From DAIMZI01 sp036734025 (GTDB lineage: Bacteria; Pseudomonadota; Alphaproteobacteria; Rhizobiales; Rhodomicrobiaceae), in contig DAIMZI010000001.1 of the NCBI GenBank assembly GCA_036734025.1, positions 176,267 through 240,266 on the forward strand: a stretch of 64,000 nt of DNA, in the 5' to 3' direction. The translations under genes were made by a program, and so were the position numbers. The notes under the pieces were generated by a model that worked only from the letters and a program-made list of their open reading frames with translations, was not told the DNA's origin and did not search any database. Below are positions 1 through 10,175 of this stretch, piece by piece (the first letter of the stretch is position 1; every line of letters starts with the position of its first letter).

Positions 1-1262
1 ACACGCTTGCCGTCCATGACATCTGGCAGCGCATGGCGGATGCGGGCGATATCTATCTGGGCAAGTATGCAGGTTGGTATTCGGTGCGCGATGAAGCCTT
101 CTATGCAGAAAGCGAAACCGAAGTCGGCGAGGACAAGGTGCGCCGCGGCCCGATGGGCACGCCGGTCGAGTGGACCGAGGAGGAGACCTATTTCTTCCGC
201 CTGAGTGCCTACGAACAACCGCTGCTCGACCATTATGCGAAAAATCCCGGCTTCATCCTGCCCCCGGAGCGGCGTAACGAGGTGGTCAGCTTCGTCGAGG
301 GCGGCCTGCAGGACCTGTCGATCTCGCGCACCACGCTCGACTGGGGCGTGCCGGTTCGGGACGCGCCCGGCCATGTCGTTTATGTGTGGGTGGATGCGCT
401 TACCAACTATCTGACCGGTGCCGGCTATCCCAAGACGGGTTCGCAAAAATACAAGACGTTCTGGCCTGCCGATCTTCATGTCATCGGCAAGGACATATTG
501 CGTTTTCATGCTGTCTACTGGCCGGCCTTCCTGATGTCTGCGGGCCTCGCGCTGCCCAGGCGCATATTTGCGCACGGGTTCTTGTTCAACCGTGGCGAGA
601 AAATGTCGAAGTCGGTCGGCAACGTCGTCGATCCACTCGCGCTTGGCGATGAATATGGCGTGGATCAGCTGCGCTATTTCCTGCTGCGCGAGGTGCCGTT
701 CGGCAAGGATGGCAGCTACAGCCATGAGGCGATCGTCAACCGGATCAACGCCGATCTCGCCAATGATCTTGGCAATCTGGCTCAGCGCTCGCTCAGCATG
801 ATCGCCAAGAACTGCGCCGGTGTCGTGCCCTCGCCGGGCGAGCCTAGCGAGGCGGATGAAGCCATGCTCGCGGGCGTGGATGGATTGTTGGACAAGGCGC
901 GTGAGGCCATCGAGGTTCAGGCCATCCACCGCGCCGCCGATGCCATCTGGGCCGTCGTTGCCGATGCCAACCGCTATTTCGCGGCGCAGGAGCCCTGGGC
1001 GCTGAAAAAGACCGATCCGGTGCGCATGGGCAGCGTGCTTTATGTCAGCGCTGAAGTCCTGCGTCAGGTCTCCATCCTGGTGCAGCCGATCGTGCCCTCG
1101 GCCGCCGCCGCTCTGCTGGATCAGCTCGGCGTGCCCCGTGAGCGGCGTGATTTCGCGGCGCTCGGTCCTGGCGGGCGGCTTGAGCCCGGCACGGTGCTGC
1201 CTGCGCCAAGCCCGGTTTTTCCGCGTTATGTCGAGCAAGGCCTTCGCGAGGAGGTGCGCTGA
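1..1262 (+). CDS. metG: Methionine--tRNA ligase, C-terminal part (5' end outside window)
   Basis: Charges tRNA-Met with methionine in the cytoplasm. The reading frame is open from base 3 with no start in view, so the N-terminal HIGH half lies before the window. About 419 residues are visible. The class I signature KMSKS is encoded at 600-614 inside the context RGEKMSKSVGNV. Before it are the WVDALTNYL segment and the HVIGKDILRFHAVYWPAFLMSAG segment of the catalytic domain (typical of MetRS); after it comes the helical anticodon-binding domain (IVNRINADLANDLGNLAQRS). The stop overlaps the tatD start by one base (TGATG), so the two are probably translationally coupled. This metG-tatD-MBL order is common in alphaproteobacteria. 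There is no C-terminal tRNA-binding (Trbp111-like) extension. Confidence 0.97.
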   Translation, partial: TLAVHDIWQRMADAGDIYLGKYAGWYSVRDEAFYAESETEVGEDKVRRGPMGTPVEWTEEETYFFRLSAYEQPLLDHYAKNPGFILPPERRNEVVSFVEGGLQDLSISRTTLDWGVPVRDAPGHVVYVWVDALTNYLTGAGYPKTGSQKYKTFWPADLHVIGKDILRFHAVYWPAFLMSAGLALPRRIFAHGFLFNRGEKMSKSVGNVVDPLALGDEYGVDQLRYFLLREVPFGKDGSYSHEAIVNRINADLANDLGNLAQRSLSMIAKNCAGVVPSPGEPSEADEAMLAGVDGLLDKAREAIEVQAIHRAADAIWAVVADANRYFAAQEPWALKKTDPVRMGSVLYVSAEVLRQVSILVQPIVPSAAAALLDQLGVPRERRDFAALGPGGRLEPGTVLPAPSPVFPRYVEQGLREEVR

Positions 1263-2065
1263 TGCTGATCGACAGTCATTGCCATCTGGATTTCCCCGAT
1301 TTCGGTGAAGATCTGGATCAGGTGGTCGCGCGCGCCCGTGAGGCCGGCGTCGGCTTGATGCTGAGCATCTGCACCCATGTGCGCAAGTTTCATCAGGTCC
1401 ATGCCCTGACGAAACGCTTCGCCGGCGTCTATTGCTCCATCGGTACGCATCCGCACCAGGCGAGCAACGAGATCGATGTGCCGCTTGATGATCTGCTGAG
1501 CGGTGCAAAGGCGGAAAAGGTCGTCGCCATAGGCGAGGCCGGGCTTGATTATCATTATGATTACAGCGCCGTGAGCGACCAGAAGACGGTCTTTCGCCGC
1601 CATATCGAGGCAGCGCGGCTGACCGGGCTTCCGCTGATCATCCACTCACGCGAAGCCGAGGAAGATACCGCCGCGATCCTCGAAGAGGAGATGGCGAAGG
1701 GAGCGTTCACCGCGGTGCTGCATTGTTACACCTCCGGGCCGGAACTGGCGCGCCGGGGGCTCGCGCTTGGCCTTTACATATCCTTTTCCGGCATGCTCAC
1801 CTTCAAGAGCGCACAGGCCTTGCGCGATATCGCGGCCCAGGTTCCGGCCGATCGCCTGCTCGTCGAGACCGATGCACCGTTCCTTGCTCCGGCGCCCAAT
1901 CGCGGCAGGCGAAACGAGCCCGCCTTTGTCCGTCATACTGCGAAAATGCTTGGCGAAATCAATGGCTTGAGCGAGGCCGAAATCGCCCGCGCCACCACGG
2001 AAAACTTCTTTTCCCTCTTTACCAGAGTGCCGCGCACGGCAAATGCCGCAACCGGCGCCGCCTGA
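1262..2065 (+). CDS. tatD: TatD family metal-dependent hydrolase (DNase-like)
   Basis: 267 residues, the usual size for TatD/YcfH hydrolases, a TIM-barrel amidohydrolase-type family reported to act as 3'-5' DNases. Visible metal-site motifs in order: DSHCHLD at residues 4-10, GEAGLDYHYD near 90-100, IHSREAEEDT near 125-135, the HCYT motif, and TDAPFLAP near the C-terminus. The start is the ATG overlapping the metG stop. The 3' end overlaps the next gene by one base (TGATG), so metG, tatD and the MBL hydrolase form a tight operon. The precise substrate cannot be read from sequence. Confidence 0.93.
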   Translation: MLIDSHCHLDFPDFGEDLDQVVARAREAGVGLMLSICTHVRKFHQVHALTKRFAGVYCSIGTHPHQASNEIDVPLDDLLSGAKAEKVVAIGEAGLDYHYDYSAVSDQKTVFRRHIEAARLTGLPLIIHSREAEEDTAAILEEEMAKGAFTAVLHCYTSGPELARRGLALGLYISFSGMLTFKSAQALRDIAAQVPADRLLVETDAPFLAPAPNRGRRNEPAFVRHTAKMLGEINGLSEAEIARATTENFFSLFTRVPRTANAATGAA

Positions 2066-2865
2066 TGAGCCTGAAAGTCACGATACTGGGGTGCGGCTCC
2101 TCAGGCGGGGTTCCACGCGTTGACGGCGACTGGGGCGCGTGTGATCCGGAAAATCCGCTCAACCGGCGCACCAGGTGCTCATTGCTGGTGGAGCGATTCG
2201 GCCCCAACGGGCGCACACAGGTTCTCGTCGATACATCGCCCGACCTGCGCGAGCAATTGCTGCGCGCGCGCGTGCAGACGCTCGACGCTGTGCTGTACAC
2301 CCACGATCATGCCGATCACACCCATGGGATCGACGATCTGCGCGCCATCGCCTTCCGGCGCCGCGACCCTGTGGATGTCTACATGGACGAGATCACGCGC
2401 GCCTCGCTGGAGTCACGGTTCGAATATTGCTTTCGCCAGAAAAAGGGCAGCGGCTATCCGCCCATCCTGAGCGCCAACACCATCATGCATGGTGCGCCGT
2501 TCGTCATCAACGGGGCGGGCGGGCCGATCGAGGCGCTGCCTTTCGAACAGTTCCACGGCAATATTATTTCACTTGGCTTCCGCTTTGCGGGTCTGGCCTA
2601 TTCCAGCGATCTGCATGCGCTGCCGGAGCACTCGCTGCCGTTGCTGGAGGGCCTTGAGGTGTGGATCGTCGATGCGCTGCGCCACAACAGCCACCCGTGT
2701 CATTTCACCGTCGATCAGGCGCTTGAGGCAGTCCGCCAGATCGCTCCGCAGCGGGCGGTACTGACGCATATGCACGGCGATCTCGATTTCGAGGCGCTGC
2801 GGGTGAGCCTGCCGGCAGGCGTCGAGCCGGCGTTCGACGGCATGGTCATAGAGTGTCGCGCCTGA
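2065..2865 (+). CDS. MBL-fold metallo-hydrolase (PhnP-like)
   Basis: 266 residues. The metallo-beta-lactamase metal motif HDHADH is at residues 80-85, preceded by the N-terminal GCGSSGGVPR segment typical of the PhnP/lactonase-like subfamily and by DTSPDLREQ. Further metal-binding His residues fit the later VDALRHNSHPCHF and LTHMHGDLDF segments. The start is the ATG overlapping the tatD stop; longer in-frame extensions upstream lie inside tatD and are not credible. In alphaproteobacteria this gene regularly follows tatD. Likely a phosphodiesterase of unknown substrate; no phn genes are nearby, so a C-P lyase role is not supported. It converges with the SDR gene across 12 bp. Confidence 0.9.
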   Translation: MSLKVTILGCGSSGGVPRVDGDWGACDPENPLNRRTRCSLLVERFGPNGRTQVLVDTSPDLREQLLRARVQTLDAVLYTHDHADHTHGIDDLRAIAFRRRDPVDVYMDEITRASLESRFEYCFRQKKGSGYPPILSANTIMHGAPFVINGAGGPIEALPFEQFHGNIISLGFRFAGLAYSSDLHALPEHSLPLLEGLEVWIVDALRHNSHPCHFTVDQALEAVRQIAPQRAVLTHMHGDLDFEALRVSLPAGVEPAFDGMVIECRA

Positions 2866-2877
2866 CACAGGCGCGGG

Positions 2878-3609
2878 TCACGCGGGGCTTGAGGCGGCTT
2901 GCCACTCATCGTAGGTGACGAGTTCACCGGTCTTTGCAAAATCCGCCGACACCATGGAAAGCGCCATCGGAACTATGGCTTCGGCCGGCTTGACACCTTG
3001 CGGGTCTTCTCCGGGATAAGCGCGGGCGCGTATCGCGGTACGCGTTGCGCCGGGATCAATAAGATTGGCGCGCACCGGCGTGGAGCGAACCTCCATGGCG
3101 TAGACTTGCACCATGGTTTCGAGCGCGGCTTTGGATATCGCATATGCCCCCCAATATGCCCGAGGACGTCTGGCCACGCTTGAACTGAGGACCAGGACGC
3201 GTCCGGCATCGGACTGGCGCAGCAGCGGATCGAGCGTGCGCAGCAGCCGCCAGTGGGCATTGAGGTTGACGCTCATCACAGTGTCCCAGTCGGTGTCCTG
3301 GGTATGGGTGAGCGGGCCGAGCGTGCCGAGATCGGCTGCAGCGGCAATGAAGATGTCGAGCTTTTTCCAGCGCTGATAGAGATTTGGCCCGAGCGCGTCG
3401 AGCTTGGCGCTGTGCTTGAGATTGAGCGGCAACAACGAACACGAGCCGCCGGTTGCGCGGATCTCATCGTCCAGCTCCTCCAGTGCCCCCTTTGTGCGGG
3501 CGCTCGCAATGACATGCGCGCCTTCTCGCGCCAGCGCCACCGCCAGCTCTCGCCCGATCCCGCGCGAAGCGCCGGTGACAAACGCGACACGGTTTGCAAG
3601 GGCGCTCAA
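2878..3609 (-). CDS. SDR family NAD(P)-dependent oxidoreductase
   Basis: 243 residues from a TTG start that overlaps the purF stop (TTGA), a coupling arrangement favouring this start over longer frames that run into purF. Classical SDR motifs: TGASRGIG at residues 12-19 (dinucleotide binding), SSS at 142-144 and YAISK at 156-160 (catalytic Tyr and Lys). The usual NNAG after beta-4 is replaced by AAAADLG. Located at the 3' end of the cvpA-purF cluster, where an SDR is commonly found in Hyphomicrobiales. Substrate unknown. Confidence 0.88.
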   Translation of the reverse strand: MSALANRVAFVTGASRGIGRELAVALAREGAHVIASARTKGALEELDDEIRATGGSCSLLPLNLKHSAKLDALGPNLYQRWKKLDIFIAAAADLGTLGPLTHTQDTDWDTVMSVNLNAHWRLLRTLDPLLRQSDAGRVLVLSSSVARRPRAYWGAYAISKAALETMVQVYAMEVRSTPVRANLIDPGATRTAIRARAYPGEDPQGVKPAEAIVPMALSMVSADFAKTGELVTYDEWQAASSPA

Positions 3610-5060
3610 CTGGCCTCCGCAAGCAGGGATAATTGCCGATGGGGCAGGGTGCCGTTCTGATCGAGCAGGCGGGTGGGATAGTCGCCGGTGAAGCAATGAT
3701 CGGCGAACTGCGGATTGACCGCGTCGCGGCCGTTGTAACCCATCGCCTTGTAGATGCCCTCGACCGACAGGAACGCCAATGTGTGCACCCCGATCGAGCG
3801 GCGCATGCTTTCCATGTCGTGGCTGGCGGCGAGTAGCATTTCCTGCTCGGGCGTATCGATGCCGTAATAGTCCGGGAACTTGATCGGCGGGCAGGCGACG
3901 CGCAAGTGCACTTCGCGTGCGCCTTTTTCATAGAGCATATGCACGATCTTGATCGAGGTGGTGCCGCGCACGACGCTGTCGTCGACCAGCACGATCCGCT
4001 TGCCGCGGATGATGCCGCTGTTGGCGCTGTGCTTGAGCTTGACGCCCAGCTTGCGGATGCGCTGTTCCGGCTCGATGAAGGTGCGCCCGACATACTGGTT
4101 GCGGATGATACCGAGTTCGAATGGCAGACCCGATTGCTGGGAAAAGCCGATGGCTGCCGGCACGCCCGAGTCTGGAACCGGCACGACCATGTCGGCATCG
4201 GCCGGCGCTTCTGCGGCGAGCTGGCGTCCGAATGCCTTGCGCACTTCATAAACACTGCGTCCACCGACGATCGAGTCGGGGCGGGCGAAGTAGATATATT
4301 CGAAGATACAGGGCCGCGCAGGGCGAGGAGGAAATGGCCGGTGGCTTTCCACCCCGTTTTTGGTGATGACGACGACTTCGCCGTTCTCGACCTCGCGAAT
4401 GAATTCGGCCCCGATGATATCGAAGGCGCAGGTCTCCGATGCCAGCACATAAGCGCCATCCAGACGCCCGAGCACGAGCGGGCGCAGGCCGAGCGGATCG
4501 CGCGCGCCGATGAGTTTCTTGTTGGTGATGGCGACAAGCGCATAGCCGCCTTCGATCTGGCGCAGCGCGTCGATGAAGCGGTCCACGACCAGGCGCTCGC
4601 GGCTGCGCGCCAGCAGATGGATGATGACTTCGGTGTCGGATGTCGACTGGCAGATGGCGCCAGAGGCAATGAGTTGTTCGCGGATGTGCAGCGCATTGGT
4701 CAGGTTGCCGTTGTGGGCAAGGGCAAAGCCGCCGCCCGACAGATCGGCGAACAGTGGCTGGACGTTGCGCAGCGCCGTCTCGCCGGTGGTAGAATAGCGC
4801 GTGTGGCCGATCGCGGCATGACCACGCAGCCGGTCAACGACGGGCTTTTTCGTGAACTGGTCGCCGACCAGGCCAAGCCGCCTCTCCGAGCAGAAATGCT
4901 CGCCATCGAAGGTGACGATACCGGCAGCTTCCTGGCCGCGATGTTGCAGCGCATGCAGGCCCAGCACCGTCAGCGGCGCTGCGTCCTCATGGTTCAATAT
5001 GCCAAATATGCCACATTCTTCGCGGAGCCGATCGTCGTCCAAGTCGAATTCACCGGCCAT
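3606..5060 (-). CDS. purF: Amidophosphoribosyltransferase
   Basis: First committed step of purine synthesis: PRPP plus glutamine to phosphoribosylamine. 484 residues from the ATG at 5060, which has an AGGGG ribosome-binding site 8 nt upstream; an ATG two codons earlier (5066) is the alternative. The nucleophilic Cys of the Ntn glutaminase domain is Cys16 in REECGIFGIL, so a short propeptide would be removed to expose it. The glutaminase domain continues with HTRYSTTGE and AHNGNLTN. The PRPP-binding motif VLVDDSVVRGTTS is at 357-369. Encoded downstream of cvpA and overlapping the SDR gene by 4 bp. Confidence 0.97.
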   Translation of the reverse strand: MAGEFDLDDDRLREECGIFGILNHEDAAPLTVLGLHALQHRGQEAAGIVTFDGEHFCSERRLGLVGDQFTKKPVVDRLRGHAAIGHTRYSTTGETALRNVQPLFADLSGGGFALAHNGNLTNALHIREQLIASGAICQSTSDTEVIIHLLARSRERLVVDRFIDALRQIEGGYALVAITNKKLIGARDPLGLRPLVLGRLDGAYVLASETCAFDIIGAEFIREVENGEVVVITKNGVESHRPFPPRPARPCIFEYIYFARPDSIVGGRSVYEVRKAFGRQLAAEAPADADMVVPVPDSGVPAAIGFSQQSGLPFELGIIRNQYVGRTFIEPEQRIRKLGVKLKHSANSGIIRGKRIVLVDDSVVRGTTSIKIVHMLYEKGAREVHLRVACPPIKFPDYYGIDTPEQEMLLAASHDMESMRRSIGVHTLAFLSVEGIYKAMGYNGRDAVNPQFADHCFTGDYPTRLLDQNGTLPHRQLSLLAEAS

Positions 5061-5242
5061 TGGCATTGCCCCTGGGCTTGGGTGCTGCGCGCGCCACGGC
5101 GGCGGAGCGCAAACGCGTGTTGCTTGGAAGTACGCCACTACAGATCATTTCGCAACCGCGAAGTGTCAAGTCTGTGACACCTGCACACATGAAGTTTGTT
5201 CCCCCGCCCGCGCTTGCGCAGTGCAACTTGCGCACGGCTCAC

Positions 5243-5758
5243 CTAGCCGGGATCGCCATCATCGCGAAACACAGAGGTCGGATTGTCGGGCAGAAGCGAG
5301 ATTATGGCATCGCCGGTGCTCTCGATGACCGGGAGCGAGCGCGCTTCGGTGACCCAGCGCGGATGTGTGTCCTTGGGCACCAGCATGCTGAGCAGCTCAT
5401 AGGCGATAACCACCAGGATCAGACCGCGCGCCAGCCCGAAGATGAAACCGAGCGTACGGTCCATGGCGCCGACGCGGCTGTCGAGGATATAATCGGAGAT
5501 GCGCACCGTTATGATACTGACGATGATCAGTGTGAGCAGAAAAACCGTACCGATCAGCACGCCGTCGGCGAGCATCGGCGGCTCGATATACTGGCGCGCC
5601 GTTTCCCGATAGGCAGGGTAGGCGAGCAGGGCGGCAACGGCGGCCAGTGCCCACGAGACGATCGACAGCATTTCGCGGGTGAGCCCGCGCAGCATCGCCA
5701 GGAAGGCGGAGATGAACATGATAAGAATTAGAATGACGTCGAGCCATTGAATAGGCAT
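5243..5758 (-). CDS. cvpA: CvpA family membrane protein
   Basis: 171 residues. Four hydrophobic segments are predictable in the first 130 residues (around 7-27, 30-48, 64-84 and 100-122), followed by a short soluble tail. The ISAFLAMLRGLTREMLSIVSWALA segment in the first loop and helix 2 is characteristic of the CvpA/colicin V production family. The gene sits immediately before purF, as in many proteobacteria. The biochemical role is not established; the family has been linked to colicin V export and envelope stress. Confidence 0.9.
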   Translation of the reverse strand: MPIQWLDVILILIMFISAFLAMLRGLTREMLSIVSWALAAVAALLAYPAYRETARQYIEPPMLADGVLIGTVFLLTLIIVSIITVRISDYILDSRVGAMDRTLGFIFGLARGLILVVIAYELLSMLVPKDTHPRWVTEARSLPVIESTGDAIISLLPDNPTSVFRDDGDPG

Positions 5759-5840
5759 TCCGAGTACCCCCTGTTACGCAGCAAAATCTGGGTGGTGCAC
5801 AACCTCTAGCCTGCGGCCGCACGCTCGCTGCATGCAAATA

Positions 5841-7268
<1,428 letters not shown>

Positions 7269-8495
7269 CTAGCCTACCTCCTGCTCGCCGACATAGATGC
7301 GGCAATAGCGAGGCCCGAGGCTGGTGAGAATCTCATAGCCGATGGTGCCGGCGATCTGTGCCAGATCATCAATGCGGGTGCGCTCGCCCAGAATTTCCGC
7401 CCAGGCGCCGCGTTGGGCCTTGGCTTCGGGCACATCGGTTACATCGAGGGCGATCAAATCCATCGAGACGCGCCCGAGGAACGGGGCTGGATGTTCCTCG
7501 ATATGCGCGACCGCGCCGGGCCTGCCATCGCTTGCGCCGAGCACGCGGAATATGCCGTCGGCATAGCCGAGCGCGATCGTGGCTATGCGGCTTGCGCGGC
7601 CAAGCGTGTGCGCCGCGCCGTAGCCGACGCTTTCCCCGGCTGCGGCATCACGCACGCTGATGATACGCGCCCGCGCGCTCACGACGGACGCCATATCGGG
7701 CGCGCCAACAAGCGAGCGGCCGCCATAAAGCGCCACGCCGGGGCGCACCATGTCGAAATGAAAGGCCGGGCCGCGCAATGTGCCGGCTGATGCGCTCAGG
7801 CTGGCCGGGGCGTGCGGCATCAGGGCGCGCGCTTCGGAAAATACCTTGAGTTGCCTCTCGTTCATCGGATGAACGGGATCATCGGCGCAGGCCAGATGGC
7901 TCATGACGAGCGATGTGGTGAAGCTGAAAACCAGGCCGCGATCCGCGACAAGCGTGCGCGCCTCGCCCAAGTCGATACCCAGCCGGTTCATGCCCGTATC
8001 GATGTGGATGGCGGCCGGCAGCGGATTGGCCTGCGCCCGGCAGAACGCCGCCCATTCGCTGATTTCAGCCATCGAACCGAGCACGGGGCGCAGTCGCTCG
8101 CGCGCGAATTCGGGCGCAAGGCCCGGCGACAGCCCGTTGAGCACATAAATGACGGGCGCGCTCAGCGCGTCACGCAACAAGGCCGCTTCGTCGAATGAGG
8201 CGACAAAAAAAGTGTCGCAGCCTTGCGCAGCAAGCGCGCGCGCGACCGGTACGGCGCCCAGCCCATAGCCATCGGCCTTGACGACGGCCGCGCACGTCGC
8301 CGGCGCCGCCATATCGCGCAGCCGCCGGTAGTTCGCGCCAATCGCGCCGAGGTCGATCTCCAGAACCGCGCCTGATGCGCCATCATCCGCCATGCCCGCA
8401 TCCATCAGGCGTGGCCCGGTCTTGTGGGGCCCGGTCTTGCGGGGCAGGGTCTTGCGGGGCGTGATCTTGCGGGGTGTGGGCGTGAGATGGGACAC
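7269..8495 (-). CDS. alr: Alanine racemase
   Basis: Interconverts L- and D-alanine for peptidoglycan, PLP-dependent, cytoplasmic. 408 residues from the GTG at 8495, 9 bp after the dnaB stop. The PLP lysine lies in VVKADGYGLG (Lys73 in this numbering), and the catalytic Tyr region YGGRSL and the SVGYGAAHT segment of the second domain are present. The first 30 residues are an unusual basic extension of PRKT-type repeats encoded by 15-bp tandem units. The ATG at 8405 (MDAGMADD) gives a normal-length enzyme and is a real alternative start. Because the 15-bp units preserve frame, either reading is possible. Confidence 0.94.
   Translation of the reverse strand: MSHLTPTPRKITPRKTLPRKTGPHKTGPRLMDAGMADDGASGAVLEIDLGAIGANYRRLRDMAAPATCAAVVKADGYGLGAVPVARALAAQGCDTFFVASFDEAALLRDALSAPVIYVLNGLSPGLAPEFARERLRPVLGSMAEISEWAAFCRAQANPLPAAIHIDTGMNRLGIDLGEARTLVADRGLVFSFTTSLVMSHLACADDPVHPMNERQLKVFSEARALMPHAPASLSASAGTLRGPAFHFDMVRPGVALYGGRSLVGAPDMASVVSARARIISVRDAAAGESVGYGAAHTLGRASRIATIALGYADGIFRVLGASDGRPGAVAHIEEHPAPFLGRVSMDLIALDVTDVPEAKAQRGAWAEILGERTRIDDLAQIAGTIGYEILTSLGPRYCRIYVGEQEVG
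8408..8486. repeat. Degenerate 15-bp tandem repeats at the 5' end of alr
   Basis: About four copies of a 15-bp unit (minus strand core GCCCCGCAAGACC) between the dnaB stop and the internal ATG of alr. If translated they encode a PRKTL/PRKTG/PHKTG run. Copies differ by one to three bases, so the array is diverged rather than freshly duplicated. Confidence 0.75.
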
Positions 8496-8504
8496 CGAAC
8501 CGGC

Positions 8505-10007
8505 CTATCCCTTTCGCTCAGGCAGATGGTCGGCCCGAGCCAGATCGGAAAAGCGGGTGAATTCGGGGGTGAACTGAAGCCGCACGGTGCCGGTGGGACC
8601 GTGGCGCTGCTTGCCGATGATGATCTCGGCGAGGCCCTGAACCTGATCCATCTCATCCTGCCATTTCTGATGATCTTCGACCTTCGTCGTCGAGGGTTCG
8701 CGCCGCTGAACATAATATTCCTCGCGAAAGACGAACATCACCACATCGGCATCCTGTTCGATGGAGCCGGACTCGCGCAAGTCCGAAAGCAGCGGCCGCT
8801 TGTCCTCGCGCTGCTCCACCTGACGCGACAATTGCGACAAGGCGAGGACCGGCACGTTAAGTTCCTTGGCGAGCGCCTTGAGGCCGGTGGTGATCTCGGT
8901 GATTTCCTGCACGCGGTTGTCCGACGCCCGGCGCTGCGAGCCGGACAGCAACTGGACATAATCGACGATCAGGAAATCGAGGCCCTTCTGCCGTTTCAGC
9001 TTGCGCGCCCGGGCGCAGAGCTGGGCAATGGAGATGCCGCCTGTGTGGTCGATGTAAAGCGGGATTTCCTGCATCGCCTGAGTGGCTTCCACCAGCCGGC
9101 GGAATTCAGCCTCATCGATCATGCCGCGACGCACGCGCTCCGAGGAGATGCCCGCCTGCTCCGAAATGATGCGCGTCGCCAGTTGTTCAGACGACATCTC
9201 CAGCGAGAAGAACCCAACGATGCCGCCATCGACGCTTTTCGGCGTGCTGTCCTCGGTGGTTTCTGCGCGCCAGGCGCGAGCGACATTATAGGCGATGTTG
9301 GTGGCCAGCGCGGTCTTGCCCATCGACGGGCGCCCCGCCAGGATGACAAGATCGGATTTCTGCAGGCCGCCTAGGACGCGGTCGAGATCGCTCAGGCCCG
9401 TGGACAGACCCGAAAGCCCGCCGTCGCGCTCATACGCCGAGGACGCCATTTCGATGGCGTCACGCAGGGCACTGGAAAAGGCCATGAACCCGGAGCCGTA
9501 TTTGCCTTTTTCAGCAAGGTCGAACAGGCGCTGCTCGGCATCCTCGATCTGCGCGGAAGGCGGCGCATCGACAGGCGAATCATAGGCAAGATTGACCATG
9601 TCCTCGCCAAGCGCGATCAGATTGCGGCGCACCGAAAGATCATAGATCGTGCGACCATAATCATAGGCGTTGATGATCGTTGTGGCGTGGGCCGCCAGCC
9701 GGCCCAGATATTGCGCGACACTGAGGCCACCGACCGGCCGGTCGGCATCAAAGAACGTCTTCAGCGTGACAGGCGTGGCCTGCTTGCCCGCCTGGATCAG
9801 CTTCGTGATCGTCTCGTAGATGCGCGCATGGAGCGGATCGAAGAAATGGTCGGCAAGCAGGAAAGCCGAGACCTTGTCGAAGGCTTCGTTGTTTATGAAG
9901 ATCGCGCCCAGCAGTGCCTGCTCGGCTTCGATATTGTGAGGTGCCTGGCGAAACGGCAGGTCTTCCTCGCCGGGTGCCAGCGCGGCGTTTGTGCTTTGCG
10001 GTGTCAT
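8505..10007 (-). CDS. dnaB: Replicative DNA helicase DnaB
   Basis: Hexameric 5'-3' helicase at the replication fork. 500 residues from the ATG at 10007 (MTPQSTNAAL); an upstream in-frame start at 10046 adds 13 residues but begins inside a palindrome. N-terminal domain: EAEQALLGAIF near residue 30. C-terminal RecA-like domain: Walker A GRPSMGKTAL, Walker B LDFLIVDYVQLLSG, and the ALSQLSRQVEQREDKRP motif with the arginine finger region. No intein is visible. Lies in the conserved order rplI-dnaB-alr-radA, here with a CFA synthase gene inserted upstream. Confidence 0.97.
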   Translation of the reverse strand: MTPQSTNAALAPGEEDLPFRQAPHNIEAEQALLGAIFINNEAFDKVSAFLLADHFFDPLHARIYETITKLIQAGKQATPVTLKTFFDADRPVGGLSVAQYLGRLAAHATTIINAYDYGRTIYDLSVRRNLIALGEDMVNLAYDSPVDAPPSAQIEDAEQRLFDLAEKGKYGSGFMAFSSALRDAIEMASSAYERDGGLSGLSTGLSDLDRVLGGLQKSDLVILAGRPSMGKTALATNIAYNVARAWRAETTEDSTPKSVDGGIVGFFSLEMSSEQLATRIISEQAGISSERVRRGMIDEAEFRRLVEATQAMQEIPLYIDHTGGISIAQLCARARKLKRQKGLDFLIVDYVQLLSGSQRRASDNRVQEITEITTGLKALAKELNVPVLALSQLSRQVEQREDKRPLLSDLRESGSIEQDADVVMFVFREEYYVQRREPSTTKVEDHQKWQDEMDQVQGLAEIIIGKQRHGPTGTVRLQFTPEFTRFSDLARADHLPERKG

Positions 10008-10029
10008 GCATGAGGGTGTAGCGCGATTC

Positions 10030-10045
10030 TGCGCCGATCGGCGCA
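10030..10045. promoter_or_regulatory. Perfect 16-bp palindrome upstream of dnaB
   Basis: TGCGCCGATCGGCGCA reads the same on both strands and lies 22 bp before the dnaB ATG. It could be an operator or form an mRNA hairpin next to the dnaB ribosome-binding region. No regulator is identified. Confidence 0.4.
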
Positions 10046-10175
10046 CCGGCTGGTTCGCACTCCCCGTTATGCTCGCTCGTGCACAGACTTGCCGGCGGCC
10101 GGCTCACGCCAGACTTGACCGACGCGAATCCGGCGCGCCAGGAAAAGCCGCGGCTGTGTCCCGGGTGCGCTGAGC

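Noticed and set aside
3606..5060. 4Fe-4S type PurF
   Set aside because: Only some cysteines line up with those of the B. subtilis-type cluster, so a cluster is not supported.
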